The notes beneath the pieces are model-generated. The model worked only from the letters and a program-made list of their open reading frames with translations. It did no database searches and had not been told where the DNA came from. A stretch of 64,000 bases of DNA from Aliiruegeria sabulilitoris (lineage in GTDB: Bacteria; Pseudomonadota; Alphaproteobacteria; Rhodobacterales; Rhodobacteraceae), in contig NZ_LOAS01000010.1 in assembly GCF_001558155.1 (NCBI RefSeq), positions 186,001-250,000 of the forward strand, given 5' to 3'. Made by a program: the position numbers and the translations under genes. Numbering within the stretch: the stretch's first letter is position 1; every line of letters starts with the position of its first letter. Below, one piece after another: positions 54,309 through 62,975 of this stretch.

Positions 54309-55931
54309 ATGACGAGGATATTCGAGGAACCGCTCTACCCGTATGAGCGCAGCCCGGATCAGGACACGGCCAACGCAATCCGCCACCCGGTCGTCGTGAT
54401 CGGCGCCGGGCCGGTCGGGCTGGCCGCTGCGATCGACCTCGCGCAACAGGACGTGCCCGTCGTGGTGCTCGACGAGAATGACAAGGTGAGTTTCGGCTCG
54501 CGCGCGATCTGTTTCGCCAAGCGTCCGCTGGAGATTCTGGACCGGCTCGGCTGTGGGCAGCCGATGGTGGACACGGGCGTGGAATGGCAGGTCGGCAAGG
54601 TCTTTTTCGGCGACCGCCAGGTCTATGAATTCAACCTGCTGCCCGAAGAGGGCCACGAACGACCCGCCTTCATCAACCTGCAGCAATACTATTTCGAGAA
54701 ATACCTCGTGGACCGGGTGCGCGAATTGCAGGCCGCCGGCAAGCCGGTGGAAATTCGTGGCGCCAGCAGGGTGCTGGACGTGACGGACAAGGGCGATCAC
54801 GTTGCGCTGCAAATCGACACGCCGGAGGGCGCGTACGATCTCGAGGCGGAGTGGCTAATTGCCTGTGACGGCGCGGGCTCGCCGACCCGCGCCATGCTCG
54901 GTCTCGATTTCGTGGGCCGGGTCTTCGAGGATAATTTCCTGATCGCCGACGTGGTGATGGAGGCAGACTTTCCGACCGAGCGCTGGTTCTGGTTCGATCC
55001 CCCCTTCAACCGAGGTCAATCGGCGCTTTTGCACAAGCAGCCCGACGGCGTCTGGCGGATCGACCTGCAGCTAGGCTGGGACATCGACAAGGAGCAGGAG
55101 AAGAAGCCGGAGAATGTCATTCCGCGTCTCAAGGCCATGTTGGGCGACGATGTGGAATTCGAGCTGGAATGGGTCTCGATCTACACGTTCCAATGCCGGC
55201 GGATGGAAAAGTTCCGCCATGGGCGGGTGATCTTTGCCGGCGATTCCGCACATCAGGTCAGCCCCTTTGGTGCGCGCGGCGCCAATTCCGGCCTCCAGGA
55301 CACGGACAACCTGGCCTGGAAGCTCAAGCTGGTGATCGACGGAAACGCCCCTGAGTGCCTGCTCGACAGTTACGACATCGAGCGCATTCATGGTGCGGAT
55401 GAGAATATCCTGAACTCTTCCCGCTCCACTGATTTCATCACGCCCAAATCGGAGATGAGCCGCCTGTTGCGCGATGCGGTGCTGGACCTGTCCGAACACC
55501 ATGCCTTTGCCCGCCCGCTGGTCAATTCCGGCCGCCTTTCCGTGCCCTGCACCTATGACGGCTCCCCGCTCAATTCGGCGGATGCGCTTCCGGGCGGCCC
55601 GGAACGTACGCGCCCCGGCGCGCCCTGCCCCGATGCTCCCATTGAGGGCAGCTTCCTACTGCGCCAACTTGGCGACGCCTTCACCATCCTGGCCATCAAT
55701 CGGGATGCACCGGCAGACCTCACCGAGGATGGCATCTGTGCGCGTCTTGCTGAGATCTCGGCCAGCGATATCGCAGGCGACGCCATAACCGAACGGTATC
55801 TGGGAACGGCTTCCGGCGCGGTATACCTCATCCGGCCCGACCAGCATGTGGCCGGCCGTTGGGACCATTATGACGAGAACGCGATGCGGGCCGCGATCCG
55901 GCGGGCGACAGGCAGCGGGGATCAGACATGA
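54309..55931 (+). CDS. FAD-dependent aromatic monooxygenase (MhpA/PheA-like)
   Basis: A 540-residue class A flavoprotein hydroxylase. The FAD Rossmann motif VVVIGAGPVGLAAAIDLAQQ is at about residue 30, the conserved DG motif lies in WLIACDGAGSPTRAMLGLDF, and the GD motif is VIFAGDSAHQVSPFGARGAN. A C-terminal thioredoxin-like dimer domain follows (FTILAINRDAPADLTEDG). Such enzymes hydroxylate phenolic acids. Overlap with the DUF2783 gene and regulation by a MarR point to catabolism of a phenolic compound. Exact substrate unknown. Confidence 0.9.
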   Translation: MTRIFEEPLYPYERSPDQDTANAIRHPVVVIGAGPVGLAAAIDLAQQDVPVVVLDENDKVSFGSRAICFAKRPLEILDRLGCGQPMVDTGVEWQVGKVFFGDRQVYEFNLLPEEGHERPAFINLQQYYFEKYLVDRVRELQAAGKPVEIRGASRVLDVTDKGDHVALQIDTPEGAYDLEAEWLIACDGAGSPTRAMLGLDFVGRVFEDNFLIADVVMEADFPTERWFWFDPPFNRGQSALLHKQPDGVWRIDLQLGWDIDKEQEKKPENVIPRLKAMLGDDVEFELEWVSIYTFQCRRMEKFRHGRVIFAGDSAHQVSPFGARGANSGLQDTDNLAWKLKLVIDGNAPECLLDSYDIERIHGADENILNSSRSTDFITPKSEMSRLLRDAVLDLSEHHAFARPLVNSGRLSVPCTYDGSPLNSADALPGGPERTRPGAPCPDAPIEGSFLLRQLGDAFTILAINRDAPADLTEDGICARLAEISASDIAGDAITERYLGTASGAVYLIRPDQHVAGRWDHYDENAMRAAIRRATGSGDQT

Positions 55932-56125
55932 GCAAACTCGTCCTGACACCGAATATCGAGGTCGCGGATGATTTCTATGCCGAGTTACTGGCCGCCCACG
56001 AGGGGTTGAGCAAGGCCGAGAGCGATGCGCTCAATGCGCGACTGCTGCTCGTTCTTGCCAACCATGTCGGGGATCGCGCGGTGTTGATCCAGGCTCTCGA
56101 AGCGGCGAAGGGCCCGCCCCGTTGA
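55928..56125 (+). CDS. DUF2783 domain protein
   Basis: A 65-residue helical protein, SKLVLTPNIEVADDFYAELL at the start and LSKAESDALNARLLLVLANH in the middle, which matches DUF2783. This domain is known chiefly as a neighbour of aromatic monooxygenases in Rhodobacteraceae. Function unknown, perhaps a small partner of the monooxygenase. The start overlaps the preceding stop by 4 bp. Confidence 0.85.
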   Translation: MSKLVLTPNIEVADDFYAELLAAHEGLSKAESDALNARLLLVLANHVGDRAVLIQALEAAKGPPR

Positions 56126-56146
56126 AAGCCCAGCGAACGTTCACGG

Positions 56147-57556
56147 TCAGTTGGAACGCAGGATCCGTTCGGTCAATACCGGCATGCCCTGAACGTTTCG
56201 TTGTGACCCGCTGGCATTGCTCAGGATCAACTGCTTGAGCTCCGCACCCGAAATCCTCGGGTTGCGTGCAATGAGCTTCGCCGCATAGGCCGATACCTTC
56301 GGCGCGGCGAAACTGGTGCCGGACAGCGCCGCGGATTCTCCGTCGAACTTGCGCAAAGCCACATTCTCGGCACCGACCGCGATCTCGACAATGCCGCTTC
56401 CGAAATTGCTGCCTTTCCACAAGCTCCGGTCATTGGAGGCCGTTCCGGCAACAACCAGCAGATTCGAGGTCTGGTATGCCGGCGGGTAGAGCGGAACGCG
56501 GTTCAGGTCGGTCCGGTTGTTGCCCGCCGCCACGACGAAGAGCATTTCCGGGTGGGCCTTCATCGCGCGCTGGAAATCAGGCCATGGCTGGCGACGGCTG
56601 CTTTGCAGCGACACGACCTTTACGCCCTGATTGGCAAAGAAATCCGCAGCCTTCGAAACTTCGTTGCCGGTCGACATCGGGTAATACCGCACAGGAACGA
56701 TACAGGCTGTACCGGGCGCGTAATCCAGGATCACACTGGCCACCATCGAGCCATGCCGGTTTGGGTTGAAGATCGAAATGCGCGGATCGCGGCTGTTTTC
56801 GGGAAAACCGTAATCAAAGGGGCGGCCGTCATTTTCCCAGACATCCAGCCCGATCAACCGGCCTGCACTGTTATAGGCCAGCCCCTTGGCGATATCGGAC
56901 CGCGTGTAGTTGACACCGTTGTCGAGCAATCCAACCCGGACACAGTTCCTTGCGTTCCCCTTCGGCGGCACCGGGTTCAGCGGCAGCACCTTGTTATTGG
57001 GCAAGAGCGAGCGGTCCAGTTCGAGAATATGGGTCGGAACGACCTTGCCGGATACCTTGCCATATTCCACAAACCGTCCGCCGGCGACCGAGCAATCACC
57101 CCGCGCAACCCCGCGCAGCACGGCGCGTTCCGCGCCAAGAACCTTGCTGTAAAGGTCCACAAAGATGAGCTGCTGGCCTTGCTGGGAAAGGCTCGACACA
57201 CGCAGCTTGTCACCAGACTTCAGGCGCCACTCTGCGACGCTGCGCTGGCCGGCCCCTTGTGGCATCCGGCGTTGCGTTCCGGGCGGCGCTTGACGTTGCG
57301 CGCCTTTCATCCTCTGCCCCGGCTGCATCTGGCGTTGCGTCCCCGGCGGGGCTTGCCGTTGCGGTGGTTGCCGCATCCCTTGCGGGGCCTGCATTTTCAG
57401 GCGACTTGCCCCGGCAACCGGCTGCTGGGCAGGCGCGGCGCAGGTATTGGCCAAAGCCTCCCGCACCACGGCCCGGTCATCGGCCGATTGCGCCATTGCT
57501 GGCCCCGCCAAACTGGCCGCGACAACCAGGAAAACAAACGTAGCCAGACTGCGCAT
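56147..57556 (-). CDS. Secreted subtilisin-like serine protease (S8)
   Basis: A 469-residue protein with a signal peptide (MRSLATFVFLVVAASLAGPA, cleavage near AMAQ), a Gln/Pro/Met-rich linker with QRQAPPGTQR twice (about residues 67-96), and an S8 catalytic domain. The catalytic triad is D212 (GLLDNGV), H268 (NRHGSMVASV) and S415 (SGTSFAAPK), with the oxyanion asparagine N346 (VVAAGNN). A processing protease for an exported substrate is plausible. Its GAGGA site and start lie 15 bp after the sulfotransferase stop, implying the same transcript. Confidence 0.87.
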   Translation of the reverse strand: MRSLATFVFLVVAASLAGPAMAQSADDRAVVREALANTCAAPAQQPVAGASRLKMQAPQGMRQPPQRQAPPGTQRQMQPGQRMKGAQRQAPPGTQRRMPQGAGQRSVAEWRLKSGDKLRVSSLSQQGQQLIFVDLYSKVLGAERAVLRGVARGDCSVAGGRFVEYGKVSGKVVPTHILELDRSLLPNNKVLPLNPVPPKGNARNCVRVGLLDNGVNYTRSDIAKGLAYNSAGRLIGLDVWENDGRPFDYGFPENSRDPRISIFNPNRHGSMVASVILDYAPGTACIVPVRYYPMSTGNEVSKAADFFANQGVKVVSLQSSRRQPWPDFQRAMKAHPEMLFVVAAGNNRTDLNRVPLYPPAYQTSNLLVVAGTASNDRSLWKGSNFGSGIVEIAVGAENVALRKFDGESAALSGTSFAAPKVSAYAAKLIARNPRISGAELKQLILSNASGSQRNVQGMPVLTERILRSN

Positions 57557-57570
57557 GTGCCAATCCTCGC

Positions 57571-58593
57571 TCAGAGGCGATACCCATATTGCTCCAGATC
57601 GAAACCAGCCAGATCCTGCAGGCGACGGTTGGAGGCCGAGAACATCTCGGTCATCCGGGTTTCCAGACCCTCGGGAATTTTCAGGCTGAGATCACTGACC
57701 GGAGAGATTTCGCTGATCTTCTGGGCTGCCTGATTGATCGGCATCCGAAGCATGTCGTCGGCCAGGCGGTCATGCGGAACCGCCACCCCCATCTCGTTAT
57801 GGAAATAGGCCCGCATGCGGTTCATGTTGAACGGTTCGAAGAACTTCGTACCGAACTCACGCGGGAATTTCTCATTGTAGCGGCGCAACTGTTCGTACCA
57901 CCCCATGGATTCGGCCTGGGTGTTCACCGCGCGCATCTCCTGGATGTCGGTCGAGATCCCGATCGAATTTGCGATCGTGGTCAGGAAAGCCGCCGGGTCC
58001 TTCTTCAGCTGCTCAAAGACGACCATGCACACGTTCTCTTTGCCGAACTCGTTGACATAGAGATTGTACATGTTGTCGTAGCAGATATCCGTGCACCAGC
58101 TCCGCACCTGGTAAAGATAGGTGTATTCAAGGTATTTGCGGTAGGTGCCGCCATAGCCGCCCTTGAGCAACTCAAGGTAGAGCGATTTCAGGAAGCTGAA
58201 CTGCTCCCGGATCACGATGATCGCCTTCGTTCCATCGCCGAATAGCTGGCGAAGCCGGCGCGCCTTGTCGGCAGTATCGACCTCGTTGCCAAGCGCGAAG
58301 GAGTGGAACTCGTTGGAGATCCCGACAGCCTTGAAATTATTTTCCCTGGCATGATCGAATGCTGGCTGCATCAGCTTCTGGCAGGCTTCCAGATCCCAGA
58401 GAAACTCTTTCTTGAGACGGATATCCACCTCGGAAACCCGTTCAACACCTTCGTCAAAATAGGTATTTCCCTTGCTTTCGAAACCCAGCCCGAGATGCAG
58501 GCAGTCAGGATGAACCCCGAAGTAGAAATTCTGCAAGGAACTGGATGCACTCTTAGGGAAACCGACGTGAACATATCTTTGCGGTTCAGACAT
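57571..58593 (-). CDS. PAPS-dependent sulfotransferase family protein
   Basis: A 340-residue sulfotransferase. The 5'-phosphosulfate loop is HVGFPKSASSSLQNFYF near residue 10, and the 3'-phosphate segment is IIVIREQFSFLKSLYLELLK near residue 125. Later parts, ICMVVFEQLKKDPAAFL, fit the cytoplasmic family that sulfates carbohydrates or, in bacteria such as Xanthomonas, tyrosine of exported peptides (RaxST). It lies in a minus-strand unit with type I secretion genes and a tyrosine-rich repeat gene, which makes a protein substrate worth considering. Sulfation of a glycan is the alternative. Confidence 0.82.
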   Translation of the reverse strand: MSEPQRYVHVGFPKSASSSLQNFYFGVHPDCLHLGLGFESKGNTYFDEGVERVSEVDIRLKKEFLWDLEACQKLMQPAFDHARENNFKAVGISNEFHSFALGNEVDTADKARRLRQLFGDGTKAIIVIREQFSFLKSLYLELLKGGYGGTYRKYLEYTYLYQVRSWCTDICYDNMYNLYVNEFGKENVCMVVFEQLKKDPAAFLTTIANSIGISTDIQEMRAVNTQAESMGWYEQLRRYNEKFPREFGTKFFEPFNMNRMRAYFHNEMGVAVPHDRLADDMLRMPINQAAQKISEISPVSDLSLKIPEGLETRMTEMFSASNRRLQDLAGFDLEQYGYRL

Positions 58594-58653
58594 TTTCTGG
58601 CCTTTTAAAATTGGAACCGTTCAATTCCGCAGTCACCTGAAGTGACCTTACGG

Positions 58654-58968
58654 TCACTTCTCGGTAAGATCCTTGAGATTGGGGTTCATGCCGGGACGTC
58701 CGCCCCCCCCGGGAGGACGACCACCGCCGGGACGTCCTCCACCACCGGGAGGACGGCCACCGCCACCTTGACCGAAAGTCTTCTGCATCGTCTCGCCAAC
58801 CATCTGGAAAGACTGGTTGAGATTGTCCACGGAAACGATCAGCTGAACCGCGTCCTCCGGTTTGCCGTTTTCCTTGATGTGAAAGGTCAGCTTGACGATG
58901 CCATTCGACGTGTCGGGGTCAACTTTGGAGATCCCTTCCACGAAATACCTGGGAACAGACACAGGCAT
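58654..58968 (-). CDS. Glycine/proline-rich small protein, T1SS-adjacent
   Basis: A 104-residue protein with a folded N-terminal 65 residues (PRYFVEGISKVDPDTSNGIV, LTFHIKENGKPEDAVQLIVS) and a tail of GGGRPPGGGGRPGGG repeats ending NPNLKDLTEK. Its layout parallels the next upstream protein (58995-59396), so the two are probably paralogues or partners. No signal peptide. Function unknown. Confidence 0.7.
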   Translation of the reverse strand: MPVSVPRYFVEGISKVDPDTSNGIVKLTFHIKENGKPEDAVQLIVSVDNLNQSFQMVGETMQKTFGQGGGGRPPGGGGRPGGGRPPGGGGRPGMNPNLKDLTEK

Positions 58969-58994
58969 ACTCCTATTGTTGTTTCCTAGTTTTC

Positions 58995-59396
58995 TCAGAC
59001 GAGGTGATCGTCGTCATCCGAGCGGTTTTCCTCGCTCAGGTCGTTGAGCTGCGGGCGACTTTGCCCTTGCCCACCGCGCGGACCACCGGGACCGCCCTGA
59101 CCACGCGGGTTGCCGCCGCCCTGACCGCCGCCGGGAGCGCCGCCTGCGCGACCGCCTTCGCCACCTTGTCCCTTGATCGTTCCGTCTTCCTGAAGCTTCT
59201 TGAACAGCTCCCGCATCACGCCGATGGAGCGCATGAAGCCCTGAAGCGGCAAGTTCACGGTAAAGGTCGTATCCTCGGCCTTGACGCTATCGGGGTGGTA
59301 TTCCCCTTTTTCGTCGGGGCGTATGATAGAGCACTCGAGCCGAACGACGCCGTTCACGTACTCTGCATTGTGAATTCTGTGGGCGAAGAGATCCAT
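58995..59396 (-). CDS. Glycine-rich small protein, T1SS-adjacent
   Basis: A 133-residue protein. About 80 N-terminal residues are folded (MDLFAHRIHNAEYVNGVVRL, TTFTVNLPLQGFMRSIGVMR), then a Gly-rich run (GGAPGGGQGGGNPRGQGGPG) and an Asp-rich end with PQLNDLSEENR. AAGGGAG stands before the ATG. The ending NDLSEE resembles KDLTEK of the next gene. I do not recognise a family. Both may assist T1SS cargo. Confidence 0.7.
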   Translation of the reverse strand: MDLFAHRIHNAEYVNGVVRLECSIIRPDEKGEYHPDSVKAEDTTFTVNLPLQGFMRSIGVMRELFKKLQEDGTIKGQGGEGGRAGGAPGGGQGGGNPRGQGGPGGPRGGQGQSRPQLNDLSEENRSDDDDHLV

Positions 59397-59488
59397 TTTT
59401 TACTCCCTTGTCCGGCCTGGAAATAGGCCGATATCGTCATTAAGAACATATACCAATTTGTGCCAGAAACTTGAACTTACTCCCAAAA

Positions 59489-60844
59489 TCACCCCTCGCG
59501 AAACGCTCGGTTACTGTAGCGTAGAAGCGGTTCAAAGAGATAGTCAACGAAGGTTCTCGGGGCCATCTGTATCATCACTTCGACCGACATGCCCGGAACG
59601 AGCGCAACGTCGTCGCCGAGCCGGGCAATTTCCTTGTCCTCGATCTCGATCTTGCCAAGGTAGTAGGACTCGCCAGTCGAGGAATCCACGAGGCTGTCGG
59701 CCGACACCGAGGTCAGCGTGCCGTAGATCTTTGGCAGGTTTCGCCGCGGATAGGCCAGCAGCACCACCGCGGCCGTCTGACCCGGCGCGATCACGTCGAT
59801 ATCATTGGGATCGATCCGGGCTTCCAGCGTCAGCGCTTCGTCACTAGGAACAATCTCGACAATGGTCTCGCCGGCACCGACCACGGCGCCTTCGGTATTG
59901 ACAGAAAACGAAATCAACGTGCCGTGGATCGGCGACTTGATGACCGTCCGCTCCAGTGTGTCGACATAGGTGGCATAGGTCGTGCGGGCATCCAGAAGGT
60001 CGCGCGCCACCGAAAGGATCTCGCTGGTGGTGGCCTCCAGTTCTGCCGCCCAGACGTCTTCCTCCTGCAGTCGCGCCTGATTGATGGACTCGACCAGGCT
60101 GCTGATGCGGGATTGGCGTTCGACCCGGACTTGCTCGATCTGGCTGCGGTTCAGAAGATTATCCGCCGTCGTCTGACGCACTTCCAACCCACGGTCCCGC
60201 AGAGATTGCAGGATGTCGCCCTCTTCTGACAGGAGCGCAAGCTGCGACTCGACACTTTCGAGTTCAAGTTCCAGACCTTCGATTTCCACTCCGTAGCCAT
60301 GAATCGTCTGTTTCAAAAGCTTGTCAGAGGCGCGCAGTGCCGCCTGGCGGCTTTTGTAGTGGAAGCTCTGGAGCCGAAGGATCTCTGCGAGAGTTCTTTC
60401 CGTCTCGGCCCGCTGCAGCAATTCGTCAGAAAAGACCAATTCGCGGTGCAGATCCCGCTCGACAAGATATTCGCTTTCATGCGTCAGCCGTTCCAGTTCC
60501 GCCTGCAGCGAGTCGATCAGCAGCCCCTGCTGCTCCACCGAGGCCCGTGCCCGCGTATCGTCCAGCAGCACCAGCGTCTGGCCGACGGAGACGATATCGC
60601 CGTCGCGGACGAGGATTTTCTTGATAACGCCCCCTTCAAGATGCTGGATCGTTCGCCGGGAATTCTCCGGGCTCACGGTTCCGGTCGCAATGGCCGCGCC
60701 ATAGATCGGCGCGACAGCTGCCCAGTAGCCAAAGCCACCAAAAAAGATCAACACAACCAGGATGCCTACCGTGATAGCCGGCCGAACACGACGGCCCAGC
60801 GACGTAATCACAGGTCCTGTACTTGCTTCCGCGACGCTCGTCAT
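59489..60844 (-). CDS. HlyD-family type I secretion membrane fusion protein
   Basis: A 451-residue adaptor that bridges the inner-membrane ABC exporter and an outer-membrane channel. It has one N-terminal transmembrane helix (ITVGILVVLIFFGGFGYWAA), a lipoyl half-motif (GTVSPENSRRTIQHLEGGVI), a long coiled-coil region in the middle (ELERLTHESEYLVERDLHRE, ELELESVESQLALLSEEGDI), the second lipoyl half (TVIKSPIHGTLISFSVNTEG), and the beta-barrel VIAPGQTAAVVLLAYPRRNL. Its start overlaps the stop of the ABC gene, so they are coupled. The TolC component is not in the window. Confidence 0.93.
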   Translation of the reverse strand: MTSVAEASTGPVITSLGRRVRPAITVGILVVLIFFGGFGYWAAVAPIYGAAIATGTVSPENSRRTIQHLEGGVIKKILVRDGDIVSVGQTLVLLDDTRARASVEQQGLLIDSLQAELERLTHESEYLVERDLHRELVFSDELLQRAETERTLAEILRLQSFHYKSRQAALRASDKLLKQTIHGYGVEIEGLELELESVESQLALLSEEGDILQSLRDRGLEVRQTTADNLLNRSQIEQVRVERQSRISSLVESINQARLQEEDVWAAELEATTSEILSVARDLLDARTTYATYVDTLERTVIKSPIHGTLISFSVNTEGAVVGAGETIVEIVPSDEALTLEARIDPNDIDVIAPGQTAAVVLLAYPRRNLPKIYGTLTSVSADSLVDSSTGESYYLGKIEIEDKEIARLGDDVALVPGMSVEVMIQMAPRTFVDYLFEPLLRYSNRAFREG

Positions 60845-62595
60845 GATGTCCTCAGGTTCCGGTTGCCCTGCCCCTGCCGCGGATCCTGTTCGATGCGCCG
60901 CGGACCGGGATTGACATTGCCCTGCGAGAGTTCATGCAGCACCTTCTCGCGGTCACCGACTGTCACGAGGCTACCCTCGCGCAAATAGATCAACCGGTCG
61001 CATTTGTTCAGAAGGTTTGACCGTTGCGTGACCAGCACCATTGTCGAGCGCCGTTCGCGCGCAGCGTCGAGCGCGGCGATCAATGCGGCTTCGGCCGTCT
61101 TGTCGAGATAAGCGCCGGGCTCGTCCATCACGATATAGGATGGATCCTTGTAGAAGGTCCGGGCGATGAGAATTTGCTGGATCTGGCCGCGGGATAGAAC
61201 GGCATCCCCGCCCCGACCAATCGTCGTACTGAATCGCTGCGGCAATGCAAGGATCGCCTCGCTGATACCAGCCAGCTTGGCCGCCGCGGCGATTGCTGCC
61301 TCGGTATCGGCGCTGGAACTGCTTTCGAAGCGAGAGATGTTTTCCGCGATGGTCCCGACCAGAGGCTCCTCGGCCTGCGCCAGGTAGCCAACGCGTTGGC
61401 CGAAGGCTTCACCAGACAGGCGAACGAGTTCGACATCATTCGCTCGCACGCTGCCGCTGCTCGGCGCGGTTGCACCAGCAAGGAGACGACAGAGCGTGGA
61501 TTTCCCCGCAGCAACAGGCCCGATGATACCGATGCATTCGCCTTCCGCGATCTCCAACGTAACCGGACGCAGCACCGGGCGCCTCTGCCCCTGCGGCATG
61601 AACATCGCCTGGCGCACGGAGATTGAGATCCCGCCTTTCAGCGGCAGGCTGGCGGCATCGGCCGGGGTGAGTTCGACGGCAAGCTGGTTGTTCAGCATTT
61701 CCACGCTGCGCTTCATTCCCGTCAGCGCCTTGAGCGAGCCGACGGCCTTGTCGACCGGAGACAGGGCGAGACCAAGCAGGATGGAGCCCGCGATCATGGT
61801 CCCCATCGTGACCTCGTTCTGCAAGACGAGATAGGCGCCAGTGCCGAGAATGGTTATCTGCGCCAGGGTGCGCAGGAAACGAGTCCCGTTCTGAACAATG
61901 GTGGTGCCGCGCAACGCCTTTGCGATCTTTCCGGACGTCTCGACATTCTGCCTGTGGAGCTTGTCGGCAATGCGATCGGTCATCCCCATCGCCCGCACCG
62001 CGTCGCTGGACTGGACGGCCGTTTCCAATGCAGCGACGGCCATTTCCTTTTCCCGCTGGCCCTCGCGCGTGCGCGACTGCGACGAGCTTTCCCCGATAAT
62101 GGAGATGGTCAGCAGGATGATCGCCGCCACCGTGGCGACCATACCGATGGTCGGGTGGAGGTAATAGAGAATTGCGATGAAGACGAAGGACCACGGCACT
62201 TCGAGCACCGTGGAGATCGTGGGCGAGGAGAAGAATTGCCTAAGCTGACCCAGTTCGCGCACGGGCCCGCCGGCGCTGCGCGCATCTGTCGGGCCGGTCG
62301 GGCCCAGCGTATTCTTTACGACATTCCGATAGAGCTTCTCGTCAAGCCACGCACCAATATTGTTCTGCATCAGGGCAATAGCGGTGGACAGGAACATAGA
62401 TGTCGCAAGCGCGGCAAAAGCAACGATGGAAATGGAGACGAGCGTCTCCTCGCTCTCGCTCGACATGACGCGATCGATGACCTGCAGCATGTAGAGGGGA
62501 ACCGTGAGACGAAGAAGGTTGATCAGGATACTGAACAACACCACGGGCAAGGCGAGAGGCCACACCTTGGTCATCATCTTCGAGACCTTGCCCAC
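60841..62595 (-). CDS. Type I secretion ABC transporter (PrtD-like), with atypical motifs
   Basis: A 584-residue fused membrane/ATPase exporter. The N-terminal domain has about six helices (LALPVVLFSILINLLRLTVP first). In the ATPase, Walker A is GPVAAGKST (359-367), the Q loop is at about 407, and Walker B ends in DE at 491-492. The signature reads LSRGQ instead of LSGGQ (467-471), and the H-loop histidine is replaced by Q524 (LVTQRSN). No C39 peptidase domain precedes it. Its substrate may be the repeat protein upstream or an RTX protein. The start is GTG 62595 or ATG 62577. Confidence 0.9.
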   Translation of the reverse strand: MGKVSKMMTKVWPLALPVVLFSILINLLRLTVPLYMLQVIDRVMSSESEETLVSISIVAFAALATSMFLSTAIALMQNNIGAWLDEKLYRNVVKNTLGPTGPTDARSAGGPVRELGQLRQFFSSPTISTVLEVPWSFVFIAILYYLHPTIGMVATVAAIILLTISIIGESSSQSRTREGQREKEMAVAALETAVQSSDAVRAMGMTDRIADKLHRQNVETSGKIAKALRGTTIVQNGTRFLRTLAQITILGTGAYLVLQNEVTMGTMIAGSILLGLALSPVDKAVGSLKALTGMKRSVEMLNNQLAVELTPADAASLPLKGGISISVRQAMFMPQGQRRPVLRPVTLEIAEGECIGIIGPVAAGKSTLCRLLAGATAPSSGSVRANDVELVRLSGEAFGQRVGYLAQAEEPLVGTIAENISRFESSSSADTEAAIAAAAKLAGISEAILALPQRFSTTIGRGGDAVLSRGQIQQILIARTFYKDPSYIVMDEPGAYLDKTAEAALIAALDAARERRSTMVLVTQRSNLLNKCDRLIYLREGSLVTVGDREKVLHELSQGNVNPGPRRIEQDPRQGQGNRNLRTS

Positions 62596-62975
62596 CTGTC
62601 CACGCCGCGCGCGCCGGTTCGCGTTTTGAGCTTGCTGTGCTATGACAAATACTCTTTCATTTCTTAAAGGTAGGCGGGATTCAGCATCGCGCTTCCCAGT
62701 GGTAAGTCAAGCCGATTATGGCAACCGACTCAGCCTGGCCGACAATGTAATGGCTTTGGGTTAATAGCTTTTCGGGCGCTGCAAAAATTCTCTGATTTCG
62801 AGCATTTACGCGACAAGGATCGTTTCGTTCTGTGACGTCCCGACCGTCGGTCGCGCCCAACCCGCCGTTCCGCGAAATCCTCTCGTCCGCTGACGGAAAG
62901 ACGCCGCCAAACCGGCGGCGTCCTTTTTTTGTCTGGTCGGTGAGGAGCTGGCCAAGGCCGGCCCCTCGCTTACGA
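62596..62975. other. Intergenic region between repeat-protein gene and T1SS operon
   Basis: This 380-bp gap holds the terminator at 62900-62930 and, on the minus strand, the presumed promoter of the secretion genes. I could not identify convincing promoter boxes and see no gene in it. Its G+C content falls toward 62640-62810, consistent with promoter DNA. Confidence 0.45.
62900..62930. terminator. Rho-independent terminator hairpin downstream of the repeat gene
   Basis: GACGCCGCC, loop AAACC, GGCGGCGTC, then CTTTTTTT on the plus strand. On the minus strand it follows the repeat-protein stop (62976) by about 54 bp, with AAAAAAA before and CTTTCC after the stem. It can terminate in both directions and supports the reading frame chosen for the repeat gene. 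Confidence 0.8.
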
